Origin: Amanita rubescens
Taxonomy: Eukaryota; Basidiomycota; Agaricomycetes; Agaricales; Amanitaceae
Assembly (NCBI GenBank): GCA_015039365.1
Contig: WION01000624.1
Location: 1-27,979 of the forward strand
Direction of reading: 5' to 3'
Length of the DNA stretch: 27,979 nt
Both the position numbers and the translations under genes were made by a program. Positions within the stretch are counted from its first letter, which is position 1. The number at the start of each line of letters is the position of its first letter. Of this stretch, positions 1 to 8,722 are shown in pieces. The notes beneath the pieces were generated by a model. That model ran no database searches, was not told the DNA's origin, and saw only the letters and a program-made list of their open reading frames with translations.

Positions 1-614
1 CCACGGATTATTGCTGCCCTTGTCGAACTCTTCGCAGGATAGTTCAAGTTTGAGCTTTGTCAATTGTGCCCATGGGAACTGCCAAATGCCACGTATCCGG
101 GGTGGGATAGATCAAGTTCCGTTAGGTGCGGCGCGATTTGGAATGCGTTTGTAGTGCCACGTCTGGGCTAGGAAATCGGGTATGGACATCCTGAGGGACT
201 CGAGGCTCGACATGTCCCCTCTGTATTTGAGGAGTCCATCCAAGACTAGCTTTGCTCCACCTCCCAGCTTCAAATCGGCCTTTTTCCATCGCTTCAAGCA
301 CGATAATAGCATTCCCCAAATTTTTTTAGGAAATGTTTGAGTGCCTGAACACAGCATGGACACGTCTATGGTGAGAGGCTGCTGTCCAGATCGTTTGAGG
401 TATAAGGCCGCGCGGCGGTTCATTTCAACAAAGTGAGCGGATCTGAAATTGCCAGGCTTTAGGGCAAAAGAGGTCCATAAAAGCGTGTGGGACAGAAATG
501 CCCCTCTCCAGTGCCTGCAAACCTGTCCAACGGCCCACGGGAATTCGTGAAAGTGAGATTCGTTATTTAAATCGTGGAGAGCGATAGGTTGATCGCAAAG
601 ACAGATAGGGAGCA
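1..614 (-). pseudogene. F-box protein gene, 3' part, disrupted and cut by the window edge
   Basis: Reading leftward from 614, the frame encodes an F-box-protein body: a segment with VCRHWRGAFLSHTLLW, typical of the region just after the F-box in mushroom-fungus proteins, then a leucine-rich stretch. The frame stops at 112-114. A neighbouring frame then gives QIAPHLTELDL (about 75-150), and the first frame resumes after the stop with FPWAQLTKLKLEL up to the window edge. Those pieces belong to one protein, so two compensating frame changes are needed. There is no F-box at the start of this ORF, and a stop codon lies directly upstream of 615. The missing N-terminus lies beyond the inserted element at 1697-1755. 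In this family the F-box recruits Skp1 to an SCF ubiquitin ligase. I read this copy as non-functional; assembly indels are the alternative. Confidence 0.7.
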
Positions 615-649
615 CTTAGCAAATGGCTCCAAACGGTAACCGCCTACCA

Positions 650-691
650 CTAAAAAATGGGTACAGCCGGCGGGCCTTTTGTCACATGACC
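650..691 (+). repeat. Left terminal inverted repeat of the element
   Basis: It starts CTAAAAAATGGGTACAGCC, continues through GCCGGC, and ends near TCACATGACCA. It differs from the right end by a one-base insertion (T after the A run) and by replacement of the second half of a palindrome: here GGTACAGCC is followed by GGCGGGCC rather than GGCTGTACC. Confidence 0.75.
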
Positions 692-728
692 AAAACATTT
701 AATGCTTTCCACAACAGTGTTGGACCCA

Positions 729-1170
729 CCATAATGCATAACATTTAATATGGTGGATAATTCACCATATCTGATTGATTAAAAATGGTGTTTTCAACAC
801 CCTACAATATGGTGTACAATTCACTTTCCAAAGATGGTGTCAGAATCACCTTATTGTTCAATATGGTATATATTTCACCATGTTGCCAATTGGTCAGAAA
901 TGGTGTTAGCAACACCATACATTGAAAATATGGTGTACAAATCACCATCCTGAAAATGCAAGTGTATTTCCAAATATGGTAATAGGTGTATTATGGTGTT
1001 TCCAACACCATACAAAATGGTGTACAAATCACCATTGCCAAATATGGTAATAGGTTACCAAATATGGTAATGAATCCTTCTATAATACAGGTCTTTCTGC
1101 CAAATATGGTAATAGGTTACTAAATATGGTAATGGAATCCTGAATTTGGTGTGGAAATCACCATATCTAG
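729..1170. repeat. Diverged array of 19-bp palindromes (left half of the element)
   Basis: About ten modules of the form ATGGTGnnnnnnnCACCAT are spaced irregularly, for example ATGGTGTTAGCAACACCAT near 900 and ATGGTGTACAAATCACCAT near 931 and 1016. Between them recurs a second motif, CCAAATATGGTAATAGGTTA, near 975, 1040 and 1100, itself partly palindromic. Most modules keep the arms while the central bases vary, and some right arms are degraded (for example CACCCT and CACTTT). No coding capacity was seen. Confidence 0.8.
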
Positions 1171-1611
1171 ATGGTGTACAGCTCACCATACCCTCAGACA
1201 GTGTACAACACACCATATCTCCCCACAGATGGTGTACAACACACTATATCTCCCACAGATGGTGTACAACACACCATATTCAAATCTCTCCTCAAATGGT
1301 GTACAGTACACCATACCCAAAGATGGTGTACAATACACCATATTCAAATCTCTCCTCAAATGGTGTACAGCACACTATACCCAAAGATGGTGTACAACAC
1401 ACCATTTTCAAATCTCTCCTCAAATGGTGTACAACACACTATATCTCCCACAGATGGTGTACAACACACCATATTCAAATCTCTCCTCAAATGGTGTACA
1501 GCACACTATACCCAAAGATGGTGTACAATACACCATATTCAAATCTCTCCTCAAATGGTGTACAGCACACCATACTCAAATCTCCCCTCAGATGGTGTAC
1601 ATCACACCATA
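1171..1611. repeat. Homogenised tandem array of palindromes with higher-order period (right half)
   Basis: About fourteen modules ATGGTGTAC-A-RCACACCAT (7-bp arms, 5-nt centre) are separated by two alternating linkers: TTCAAATCTCTCCTCAA after one module and ACCCAAAG or ATCTCCCACAG after the next. This gives a composite period of about 64 bp, seen from roughly 1259 to 1575. Several right arms share the variant CACACTAT, always in the same place within the composite unit. That indicates spread by unequal exchange or slippage of whole composite units rather than single modules. Confidence 0.85.
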
Positions 1612-1641
1612 AGGCACCACTATTACTTAACATAGTGTAAT

Positions 1642-1682
1642 GGTCACATGATATTGGTACAGCCGGCTGTACCCTTTTTTAG
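1642..1682 (-). repeat. Right terminal inverted repeat with a perfect 18-bp palindrome
   Basis: Read inward on the minus strand it begins CTAAAAAAGGGTACAGCC and ends with CATGTGACC, matching the left end. Positions 1656-1673, GGTACAGCCGGCTGTACC, are a perfect 18-bp palindrome. The left end keeps only its first half, so the two ends are not equivalent as protein-binding or hairpin sites. Confidence 0.75.
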
Positions 1683-1696
1683 TTGCACGTTGCTAC

Positions 1697-1755
1697 CTGC
1701 CGCAAAGAAGATGAAAGATGTCGTGTAAAATTTCCGTTGGTATTTCGGAACTCAT
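1697..1755 (-). pseudogene. 5' exon of the same F-box gene (start codon and F-box core)
   Basis: On the minus strand an ATG at 1753-1755 opens MSSEIPTEILHDIFHLLCG, a textbook F-box core (I-P-x-E-I-L-x-x-I-F). After 59 nt a GT donor (GTAGCA) occurs at 1695-1696, followed 13 nt later by the right end of the mobile element. On the far side of the element the frame resumes with the post-F-box sequence, so this is very probably the missing first exon. With the element removed, donor to the nearest acceptor (AAG at 615-617) would span about 53 nt, a normal intron size here. The phases do not join cleanly, however, which fits the other frameshifts in this gene. Confidence 0.65.
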
Positions 1756-2470
1756 TTTGGCAGTATAGAGAGTTAGCGGCACGTGGCTCCTCACGCGGAT
1801 CCACGGCCAACTGTATCTGAGGGTGCTGGCAGCTGGAGTTCGCGTGGCAATGATCATTGTGTAGTACGTTTGTTTGCCTTGTTTAGCGTCGCTGAGTTGC
1901 CGCCGTCAGCCTCAGCTGATCCTCCTATCCTCATTGCGCTGTTAGCCTGTCATAGGCACTTGGTTCATATGCAAGCGATGCTGCTGCTGTCACTTGACCA
2001 AACAATAGAAGCCTGGTGGATCAACATCTACCATGGACCTGAAGCGAGTTATCATGACGTCACACATCTAATGCTAATGGATATTTGTACTGAGGTGAGG
2101 GGAGAAATGTTAAATTATTTATATGTCTACGAAGCTGTTCGTGAAGCGGGCACGTAACAAAGAGGTCTTGTGGTAAGTGGATAAAAGGGTGAAAGAGGTG
2201 GAGACATGCTTTAACCTGTAAAGCATGTCGATAGCGAACAATGCTCGGCGCTTAACCTGTTGAGGTCCAATAATGCCCCAGCTAGTCTCGTTACTACTGC
2301 GTTCTCAGATGCGCCACGACCGAGGCGCCAAGTATGAAAAACAGGAGGGAGTACAAGAGTAACATCTTCACAGATGAACGTGAGCAACGTGTTGATAGAG
2401 AGTTTAGTCACTTAGTACTTTTGAGTGGATGAGGCGAATCGGACGCAGTTCTGTATAGAGACCAGCTCCT
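1756..2470. other. Intergenic stretch, no gene supported
   Basis: This stretch lies upstream of the broken F-box gene and upstream of the weak hypothetical gene at 2471. A 124-codon open frame at 1783-2157 begins with GTG and shows no recognisable domain or splice context. I see no repeat or RNA gene. Confidence 0.5.
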
Positions 2471-3019
2471 GTGTCTCCGCCGACGTCCCATCTTTCCCGG
2501 AGAGCAGCAGAGGTATCAGTGCTCGACGGCTATTGGTCTGTGAGTGATCACTTCTTTTTTTATTCTCAACCCGTATTAATCATCGCCAGTGCAATAAGGC
2601 GGGCGGGAAGCGCGTTGTATATTTCAAGGATGGTCAGATTGCGAAGGCCTATCTGAAATTCACGAGTCTAGATCTGGATTCTCACCATGCTTTTTGGAAA
2701 CGGGCAACGAAGAAATCCGTTCAAGTGAGTGGTTTACCGCAATTTTAAGTCTAGCTTCTGAGATGTAATGGGCTTTTTGTAGAAATTAGGTCTTCCTAAA
2801 GGCACAATTCCTGACAAAACGATGAAAGAGATTCCCGACTCGGCACCTAAAGATGAGGCAGAGTTCTGGGAGTATAAACCAGGAATTTATAGAGGGATAT
2901 GTGTACAGGAAGGAGCGGATAAAGCAAAGATCGAATCTTGGCATATGTGGACGATAAAAGTCTCGGGAAATGTCATTGATAGCAGTGGTGCGAGTGGATC
3001 AGGTACTACATTATTATGA
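2471..3019 (+). CDS. Hypothetical protein, possible three-exon gene or gene remnant
   Basis: A spliced frame can be followed through three pieces: up to about 2537 (ending ...LDGYWS before GTGAGT), 2591 to about 2723 (containing GKRVVYFKDGQIAKAYLKF and ending ...KKSVQ before GTGAGT), and about 2782-3019 (starting KLGLPKGTIPDKTMKEIPD, stop TGA). Both introns are of usual size with good donors. The last two exons look coding (lysine- and acid-rich, soluble), and the reading frame is kept across the second intron. No ATG is present in the first piece (it opens with GTG), so the true start is missing, lies upstream in an unseen exon, or the gene is truncated. I recognise no family and assign no function. 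Confidence 0.3.
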
Positions 3020-3116
3020 ATTAAATATATGTATATGCTATGTCGGCCAGATCACCCGACAAATTTCGACGGATCAACGTAATGTAACCACGACATTCGC
3101 AACCTCCCTAAACTGA

Positions 3117-4577
3117 TCAAAACGCTTCGCTGAAGTCAGGCGGTTCCCTGAAGCCTTGCCTTCGAAACAGAACTGAGATGTAACCAGATTCGGTCCTTTT
3201 ACGGCTGTATTCCATTCCACTCCTCCTTCCAACCTTATCCAGTTTTGCCATATTTTTCTTGAGATATATGACGTGAAGTCGGAGACACTGAAGCGCCGGC
3301 TCCTCTGGTACCTGGCCAGCAGCAGATTCAATTCGAGACTTCACCATGTTCAGAGCTGCAGAGAGTAAAGAAGTTGGAATGTGATACTCGATCGTCAAGG
3401 ACGATAAATGACTGCATATGGTGTCGTTCCGGTGTAAGGTAAGTCTTTGAAGTACTTCTTCGTCAACTGACAAACCGAGACTTGCAGGACGCATGGAAAG
3501 CGAAGTGAGCGACTTGCAAGACGAGTGTGCCAGGATATCGAGGTAGTCCCCCGGCGTGACGCTTGCACAAATCTCCAATCTATCAAGGGTACAAGATGAT
3601 CGTGTAAAAAAGTTCGAGAGCGGTTCAATATCCCCTGCAATTTGATTAACAGAAAATTCTCGTAGAGAGGGCAAACTTGGAACCCGATCCAGGATTGATT
3701 GGAAACCGGCCAGACAGTACGTATGAAGACGGAAGGTGACCAAGTCTTCCAAGATTATTATGGGAAGTGTACTTTGTCCAATTACTAATGGATGAAGAAA
3801 GATCGATAACCACACGAGTTTCGGACATTTCATGAAAACCATTGCTGCGGCCCGATAGGGCGTATAATTCTGAATTTCGAGGTGCGTGAGATGCGCCCAA
3901 GGAACGTTTTCGTTTGGGCATGGCCCAGGATCTGAATAGTCATAACGTAATCGCCGCAACGAGTGCCATCCATTATTGCGAAACAACAACGATGTCTCGG
4001 ATGGATCAAAATGTTCGAAGTACAAGGTTTGCCAGCGAGCAGCGTGGTCATTGATAACTGATATAATGGGTGCGTCAGGGACTGCCCCGTACGAAGGATT
4101 GCTGAAACGACCGGATACATGTAGTGTGAGAGGGAGCGAACGAGAGCGCGAAATCCATTGGACAAGGTCGGCAGCCTTCCTTTTAGCCTGGTCCTCTTTA
4201 ACATGTGAGACACTGATGGAGATCCTGTTCCACAATCGAGGGGTGGAAAATGCCAGAAACCGCCATGAAGAACATACGGCGCAAAGTATGAGAGTCCGTC
4301 TCTCGTTGTCGTAAAAGTATGGCCTTTCGAAGAATTCCCGGTCGGTTAGCGAGGCAAGAATGAAGATTTCGCTAAGGACCTCCGAAGGGATGCTATGGAT
4401 AGGTGGTGGTGAATGGGCGCGCAAAACACGAGACCTAGTGATGGGTCCCGCAGTGCTCTCGGGTGATTGGACGGCGCATGGATTAGTAGGATGAACACCA
4501 TTTCGGGTTTCTCTGTGAGGGTTCCCGGTGCTCGTGAAAGGTTTTGGCTTTGGCTTCGACTTTTTTCGAGGTGCCAT
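3117..4577 (-). CDS. F-box protein with leucine-rich C-terminal region
   Basis: This is a single exon of 486 codons. I place the start at the ATG at 4575-4577, which has A at -3 and G at +4; the frame extends a few codons further upstream but only with a non-ATG codon. The N-terminus (MAPRKKSKPKPKP) is basic and may be a nuclear signal. The F-box spans about residues 63-118 (IPSEVLSEIF ... VCSSWRFLAFSTPRLWNRI). The rest carries degenerate leucine-rich segments (HLTHLEIQNY, LREFSVNQIAG, LDRLEI, LTSLSM), as usual for mushroom-fungus F-box proteins that probably act as substrate receptors of SCF ubiquitin ligases. The substrate is unknown. It is divergent from the CoA-transferase, with 205 bp between start codons. 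Confidence 0.85.
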   Translation of the reverse strand: MAPRKKSKPKPKPFTSTGNPHRETRNGVHPTNPCAVQSPESTAGPITRSRVLRAHSPPPIHSIPSEVLSEIFILASLTDREFFERPYFYDNERRTLILCAVCSSWRFLAFSTPRLWNRISISVSHVKEDQAKRKAADLVQWISRSRSLPLTLHVSGRFSNPSYGAVPDAPIISVINDHAARWQTLYFEHFDPSETSLLFRNNGWHSLRRLRYDYSDPGPCPNENVPWAHLTHLEIQNYTPYRAAAMVFMKCPKLVWLSIFLHPLVIGQSTLPIIILEDLVTFRLHTYCLAGFQSILDRVPSLPSLREFSVNQIAGDIEPLSNFFTRSSCTLDRLEICASVTPGDYLDILAHSSCKSLTSLSMRPASLGLSVDEEVLQRLTLHRNDTICSHLSSLTIEYHIPTSLLSAALNMVKSRIESAAGQVPEEPALQCLRLHVIYLKKNMAKLDKVGRRSGMEYSRKRTESGYISVLFRRQGFREPPDFSEAF

Positions 4578-4782
4578 CGTCGTGTGGTTCAAAGTTATGA
4601 CCTAACCCTAGGTTTGGGTCTGCGGCAGAACTTGAGTGAACCACAACATGAACCCCACAGCACTACCACGAGCAGCATCGGCTCGCATTTCTCACAAAAT
4701 ACAATTGCATGGAAGCACGAGGGTCAACTCGTAAGTTTCGCAACAGTCGCAACAGTCGCATCTAGAACGGCAACTTGCTAAT
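4578..4782. promoter_or_regulatory. Bidirectional promoter with telobox-like motif
   Basis: This is the 205-bp gap between the divergent start codons of the F-box gene and the CoA-transferase. Positions 4601-4610 read CCTAACCCTA, directly followed by GGTTTGGG. This resembles a telobox (AACCCTA) and sits about 23 nt before the F-box start. Two tandem CAGTCGCAA repeats lie near 4744-4758. No TATA box is evident for either gene. Confidence 0.35.
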
Positions 4783-6352
4783 ATGAACATTGCAAGTCGT
4801 GTCATGTCAAGTTCGGCTCCAGGTAACCTCCCTCTGGCAGGCGTACGCGTGCTAGAAATGGGTCAACTGATAGCGGGACCGTTTGGTGGTCAGCTCCTTG
4901 GGTACGCGAAGCCTGTCACGAACTAAATTTGCTAAATTTGGCGGTGCACCGTATAGCCAGTTTGGGGCGGAGGTGATCAAGATTGAGCCGCCTGGTATCG
5001 GCGATCCCTTACGTGTGTGGAGAGAGCTCGACGTAGATGGAACGAGTCCATGGTTCAGAAGCATAGGGAGGAATAAGAAGAGCGTTGCGATCGATTTGAG
5101 GAAACCTGAAGGCAGAAAGTACGTGTTGATCCTCGCGCACATAACATGTTAACCAATTCACGATTAGCTTGGCGAAACAACTCGCCATAAAGAGCGACGT
5201 GATCCTAGAGAATTTCAAGCCTGGAAGTCAGTCGTTTGAAGAATATTTTCTCTAGTCGAATCTTCTCATGGCGTCACGTTTGTAGCCTTGGAAAAATGGG
5301 AAATGGGACCGGCTCATCTACATCCGCACAACCCATCTCTCATCTTTACGCGAGTAAGTGGGTATGGCCAGACGGGTCCTTGGGCTCCTCGACCAGGGTA
5401 CGCCTCCGTTTGTGAGGCAGAGTCTGGGTTCCGGTACATCAACGGCTTCACAGATCCTCAGACGGGTGGATTAGAAGGTCCACCTGTTCGACCGAACATC
5501 AGCTTGGGAGATTCAATCGCAGGTCTGCACGCCGCGTTCGGTACCGTCCTAGCACTGCTGGCCCGGCAGAAAAAGGACGGGAAAGGGTCAACGGTGGACG
5601 TGAGCATCACTGAAAGGTGCGTTTGCCTGTCAGACTTTTTTCTTCTTCTCCTCGACGCTTAACAGCAGACTAGCATGCTCAATCTCATGGAGGGTATCAT
5701 CCCCGAATACGATCGCAAAGGAAAGGTATTGGACAATGTTATTACTGAGACCGATCACGTTTGACTATTTCAACAGATCCGCGGTCCATCTGGCTCATCC
5801 GTAACCGGGATTGTACCTACGAACGCTTACCCATGCTTACCCGACCCTTCCAACCCAATCCTCCCGACCTACACCGTCATCGGCGCCAACGGCGATACGA
5901 TCTACAACCGGCTCATGCAGGCAATCGACCGTCCTGATCTCGTCGGCCCAGACTATCAACACAACCACCATCGCGTACAGAGGCAAAAAGAGATTGAAGA
6001 TGCTATTTCGGCTTGGACGAGCCAAAGACAGCCCGATGAGGTGATAGAAGTTATGAATAAGGCTGGAGTGCCAGTCGGACGTGTGGTTACTGTGAAGGAG
6101 GTCGTGGAGAATGTCCAAATAGAGGCGAGAGGCGCCGTGAGAGATGTTTGGGTGGAGAATAAGAAATCCAAAGAGGGAGGAGGCTGGAATGTGAAAATGT
6201 TGGGAACGGTACCGGTATTGGAGGGTGTCGATTCTCATCCTCGATGGGCTGGTCCCGAGGTTGGAGAGCACACGGATGAGGTGTTGATGAAGGACTTGGG
6301 GCTCAGTGCGGAAGAGGTGGCTAAACTCAGAGATGAAAATGTTATTGCGTGA
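4783..6352 (+). CDS. Class III CoA-transferase (CaiB/BaiF family)
   Basis: Six exons join in frame to 432 codons: 4783-4901, 4957-5118, 5168-5226, 5286-5616, 5674-5725 and 5777-6352. Family marks run in order: VRVLEMGQLIAGPFGGQLLG at the N-terminus, FGAEVIKIEPPGIGDPLR, DVILENFKPGTLEKW, VSGYGQTGPWAPRPGY, and ISLGDSIAGLHAAFG. Asp189 in the last motif matches the aspartate that carries the acyl-anhydride intermediate in this family. STVDVSITES and a C-terminal half with GVPVGRV and HPRWAGPEVGEHT follow. Such enzymes move CoA between carboxylic acids; relatives include formyl-CoA transferase and the mitochondrial SUGCT type. Length is normal. The N-terminus (MNIASRVMSSSA) is not a convincing targeting signal. 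The acyl substrate cannot be told from sequence. It converges on the lactonase gene, with 69 nt between stop codons. Confidence 0.92.
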
Positions 6353-6421
6353 AGTTGTACATTGTGTAGTAATCATTGTATACGATTGTTCAATGTAGTA
6401 AGTAATCAAAGATGAAGTCGT

Positions 6422-7588
6422 TCACATCCACAAGAATCCAGTTGGCGCGTCCACTTCCTTAACCGCAGCAACAGGTTTGAAACCTTTGCCCCCATCCACT
6501 CTTTCGAACACCTTTACACCCCCCGAAATGAGCCCGCCGACGACCACGTATTTGTCGTCCGGTCCACCGATCCCCATGCCTCTGACGTGTTTCAAACCCG
6601 TCCTCACCTCGTTAACGAGTTCCAACTTTGACGGATTTGCGAGAGAGAAAATCGCAACAGTATCTCCCTCTGGCGAAGGGTCGTTCCGGTTAGAAACGTA
6701 GAGGTAAGGCGTCGGGAAGCTCGAGTTGGGCTTGGGTAAGAGAATCTCAGCAACTATCATGTCGGTCGGGGATGAAGGTGGGTTGAACATCGTTGAAGCA
6801 ACCGTAATCAACTCTGGCTCGGAAGGGAGAGGACCCAAACGGTGCTTTGCGACTTCATTGCTGAGTTCGAGGGCAGTGTACAGGTATCCATCTAAGACCA
6901 TTGACGTCATGAAAAGGGCGACGGTGTGGATGCTATGGCTAGTAAGTACCTTTGTAAATGACATGTCTAGGCCCGCTTCCTGCTTCGTATTGGATGTGTC
7001 CCTGGATCTTCCAGCCCTCTGGCGTTTTCTTGAGCCGCCATACTTTGTCTGCGCCAAGGTCGGGAACGAGAAGTTCGCCGAATTCTTCGATCGACACGAC
7101 TTCGTGAGGGTGAGAGCTCGATTGTCTGACCTTGTTAGGCCCGGTGCCACTCATTAAAACTGTATCAGGGGATGATGCCAGAAGGTATGGCGGGCCATGT
7201 GAGATGGGAACCACGGCTATGCCATCGCCTGAGTACTAGAAGAAATCGAGTCGGCAAGGTTTATCGCGGGTCATGAGGGAGAGATGCTTACATTGGCAAC
7301 GAAGAGCTCCTTCTCTGTCGCAAGAAGCGAGCAAGGGTCGCGGCCGCCGCTGGAAATGGTTTTCTGCAGGGTACCCTTACCATTCTCAAACTTGAGGACA
7401 ACGATCTTGCCCTCTGGATGCTCCAAGCCGGCAAAGACCAAAGATTTGTCATGCGGAGAGGAGGTGATCCAGGAAGGATGGTGACCGGCGTGCGTCTTGT
7501 GTTCGAGATGCAAGGAATTCGAAGTAGGATTGAAAGAGAGCGTGTAAATGAAGTCTGAGTGGGAAGAAACGAGAATGCGGTACGACAT
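6422..7588 (-). CDS. Lactonase-family seven-bladed beta-propeller enzyme
   Basis: Three exons (7292-7588, 6950-7235, 6422-6891 on the minus strand) join in frame to 350 codons. The chosen start gives MSYRILVSSHSDFIYTLSF, the usual N-terminus of the family; an upstream in-frame codon exists but adds low-complexity leader. Family motifs are HPSWI near residue 37, VANYSGDGIAV near 97-106 across the first splice, QSSSHPHEV (137-145), LVPDLGADKVWRL (155-167), GSGPRHVIY, LYVSNRN and an RGMGIGGPDDKYVVVG tail. The family (Pfam Lactonase) holds 6-phosphogluconolactonases and the eukaryotic 3-carboxy-cis,cis-muconate lactonising enzyme, so the substrate is a sugar-acid lactone or a muconate-type lactone. 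No signal peptide is seen. The ORF is complete. Confidence 0.88.
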
Positions 7589-8590
7589 GGTCGAAGTTGA
7601 GCAATAGATAGGGGTGTCAGTGAAGTTGGACTGTAATATACTAGATAGAATTGCAAATAGTGAGTAGACGGCGCCCGTAGAGTGCTGCGCCGTCGCATCT
7701 ACCACTCATCCTTTGTCACCTGTCCATGTCATCTGTACCATCTCCTGACCTTTCCTGAGCCGTTGCTACCCCACAAATGATATCAAAGCTGTGCGTCATT
7801 TGATTGGTTAACGGTTTTGCCGGGATCAGACTGCGGGGAAACAGATATACTGAAGTGGTTTCCCTGTTTGCCCATACAGATGCTTCTCAACTGGCGGAGA
7901 AAATGGATTACCGAAAGTGAAAGTCAGCATTACAGGACGGTTCCGGGCGTGTCGAGACGACGAGAAGTAAAGGCGGCGATGCGTTTAGCCGATTTCTCAC
8001 ATGATCATTGATAATATATTGCCCGAATTGGATTGGTCTCCTGCTGACATGCACGGTAACCGAACAATCAAACCCTAACTTCTGTTATTCGGTCGCCTTA
8101 GATCGCCTTGCAATGCCTTGACCACGGGATTCGAACATCCTTTATGACTTAATGCACCTAGAATATATCGACGGTTGTTGCTGAAACCGCGACGGACGTT
8201 GGAACTTGCAATCGTGCTCATGAACTGCATTGGTGTCCGAACAAGGTTTACCTAGGCTCACGTACTCATTGATCACTGGGTCATCGTGCACCTTTGACAA
8301 TACAGTGTTCGTCCACATCTCCCTCTCATACTTACCTGACGGTATTATGTCTAAGTTTCCAGCTTCCAACGGCAGCTTATATATTATATGTGGGATCATG
8401 GAGCGCCGACACAAATCCCGGAGGCCGTGGAATCCGTGCTAAACCAACACAGAATTGGTATTCAATGTAGTTATGTCACCAGGATCCGAACCTGTGCGGC
8501 TAGGGTTGCTCAGATTCAGAACAAGAAAGGGTTATGTATGTTCATTCACCCTTTTGCCATAAGCGGCTTAGCCAACACATGCACTCAAGG

Positions 8591-8722
8591 TATAAAACCT
8601 CCAATGTTGGCACCCGAAGGCTTCAGGTTCCTCTGCCCTCCTCAAACGGTAAGCATCCATCTGTCTCTTCTTTGATCAGACACTGAGGCGTCCTGCAGTC
8701 CCACCTGCCGCTTTGCAACTAA
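8591..8722 (+). promoter_or_regulatory. Core promoter and leader intron of secreted-protein copy 1
   Basis: A TATAAAA box sits at 8591-8597. The leader has a probable intron at 8649-8698 (donor GTAAGC, acceptor TGCAG), and the start codon is at 8723. The same TATA-leader-intron-ATG arrangement appears before the other two copies, which supports transcription of this gene and the start chosen. Confidence 0.6.

Larger units (their letters stand above)
651..1681. mobile_element. MITE-like non-autonomous TIR element filled with short palindromes
   Basis: The two ends are inverted copies of each other: CTAAAAAATGGGTACAGCC at the left (from 650) and, read inward on the other strand, CTAAAAAAGGGTACAGCC at the right (to 1682). 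The similarity continues with gaps to a shared TGACCA. The ends are flanked by TA, which fits a TA target-site duplication of the Tc1/mariner type; a longer duplication was not found. No transposase-like coding frame exists inside. The interior is an array of roughly 24 short palindromes. The element sits between the first exon and the body of an F-box gene, probably inside its first intron. The superfamily cannot be fixed from the sequence alone. Confidence 0.75.

Noticed and set aside
1171..1611. CRISPR-like look of regularly spaced palindromic repeats
   Set aside because: Linkers are themselves repeated, not unique spacers; the host is a eukaryote and there are no cas genes. The array lies inside a TIR element.
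1146..1640. Three overlapping plus-strand open frames of 150-164 codons
   Set aside because: They are by-products of the palindrome array: the repeat lacks stops in all three plus frames and the products are repeats of the same few residues. No start context or domain.
1783..2157. 124-codon plus-strand open frame
   Set aside because: Non-ATG start, no domain, no splice context, and composition unlike the neighbouring genes.
8127..8136. GGATTCGAAC resembling the reverse complement of a tRNA T-arm
   Set aside because: Flanking bases do not form a T-stem, and no acceptor or anticodon arm is present. The paralogous site in cassette B is changed.
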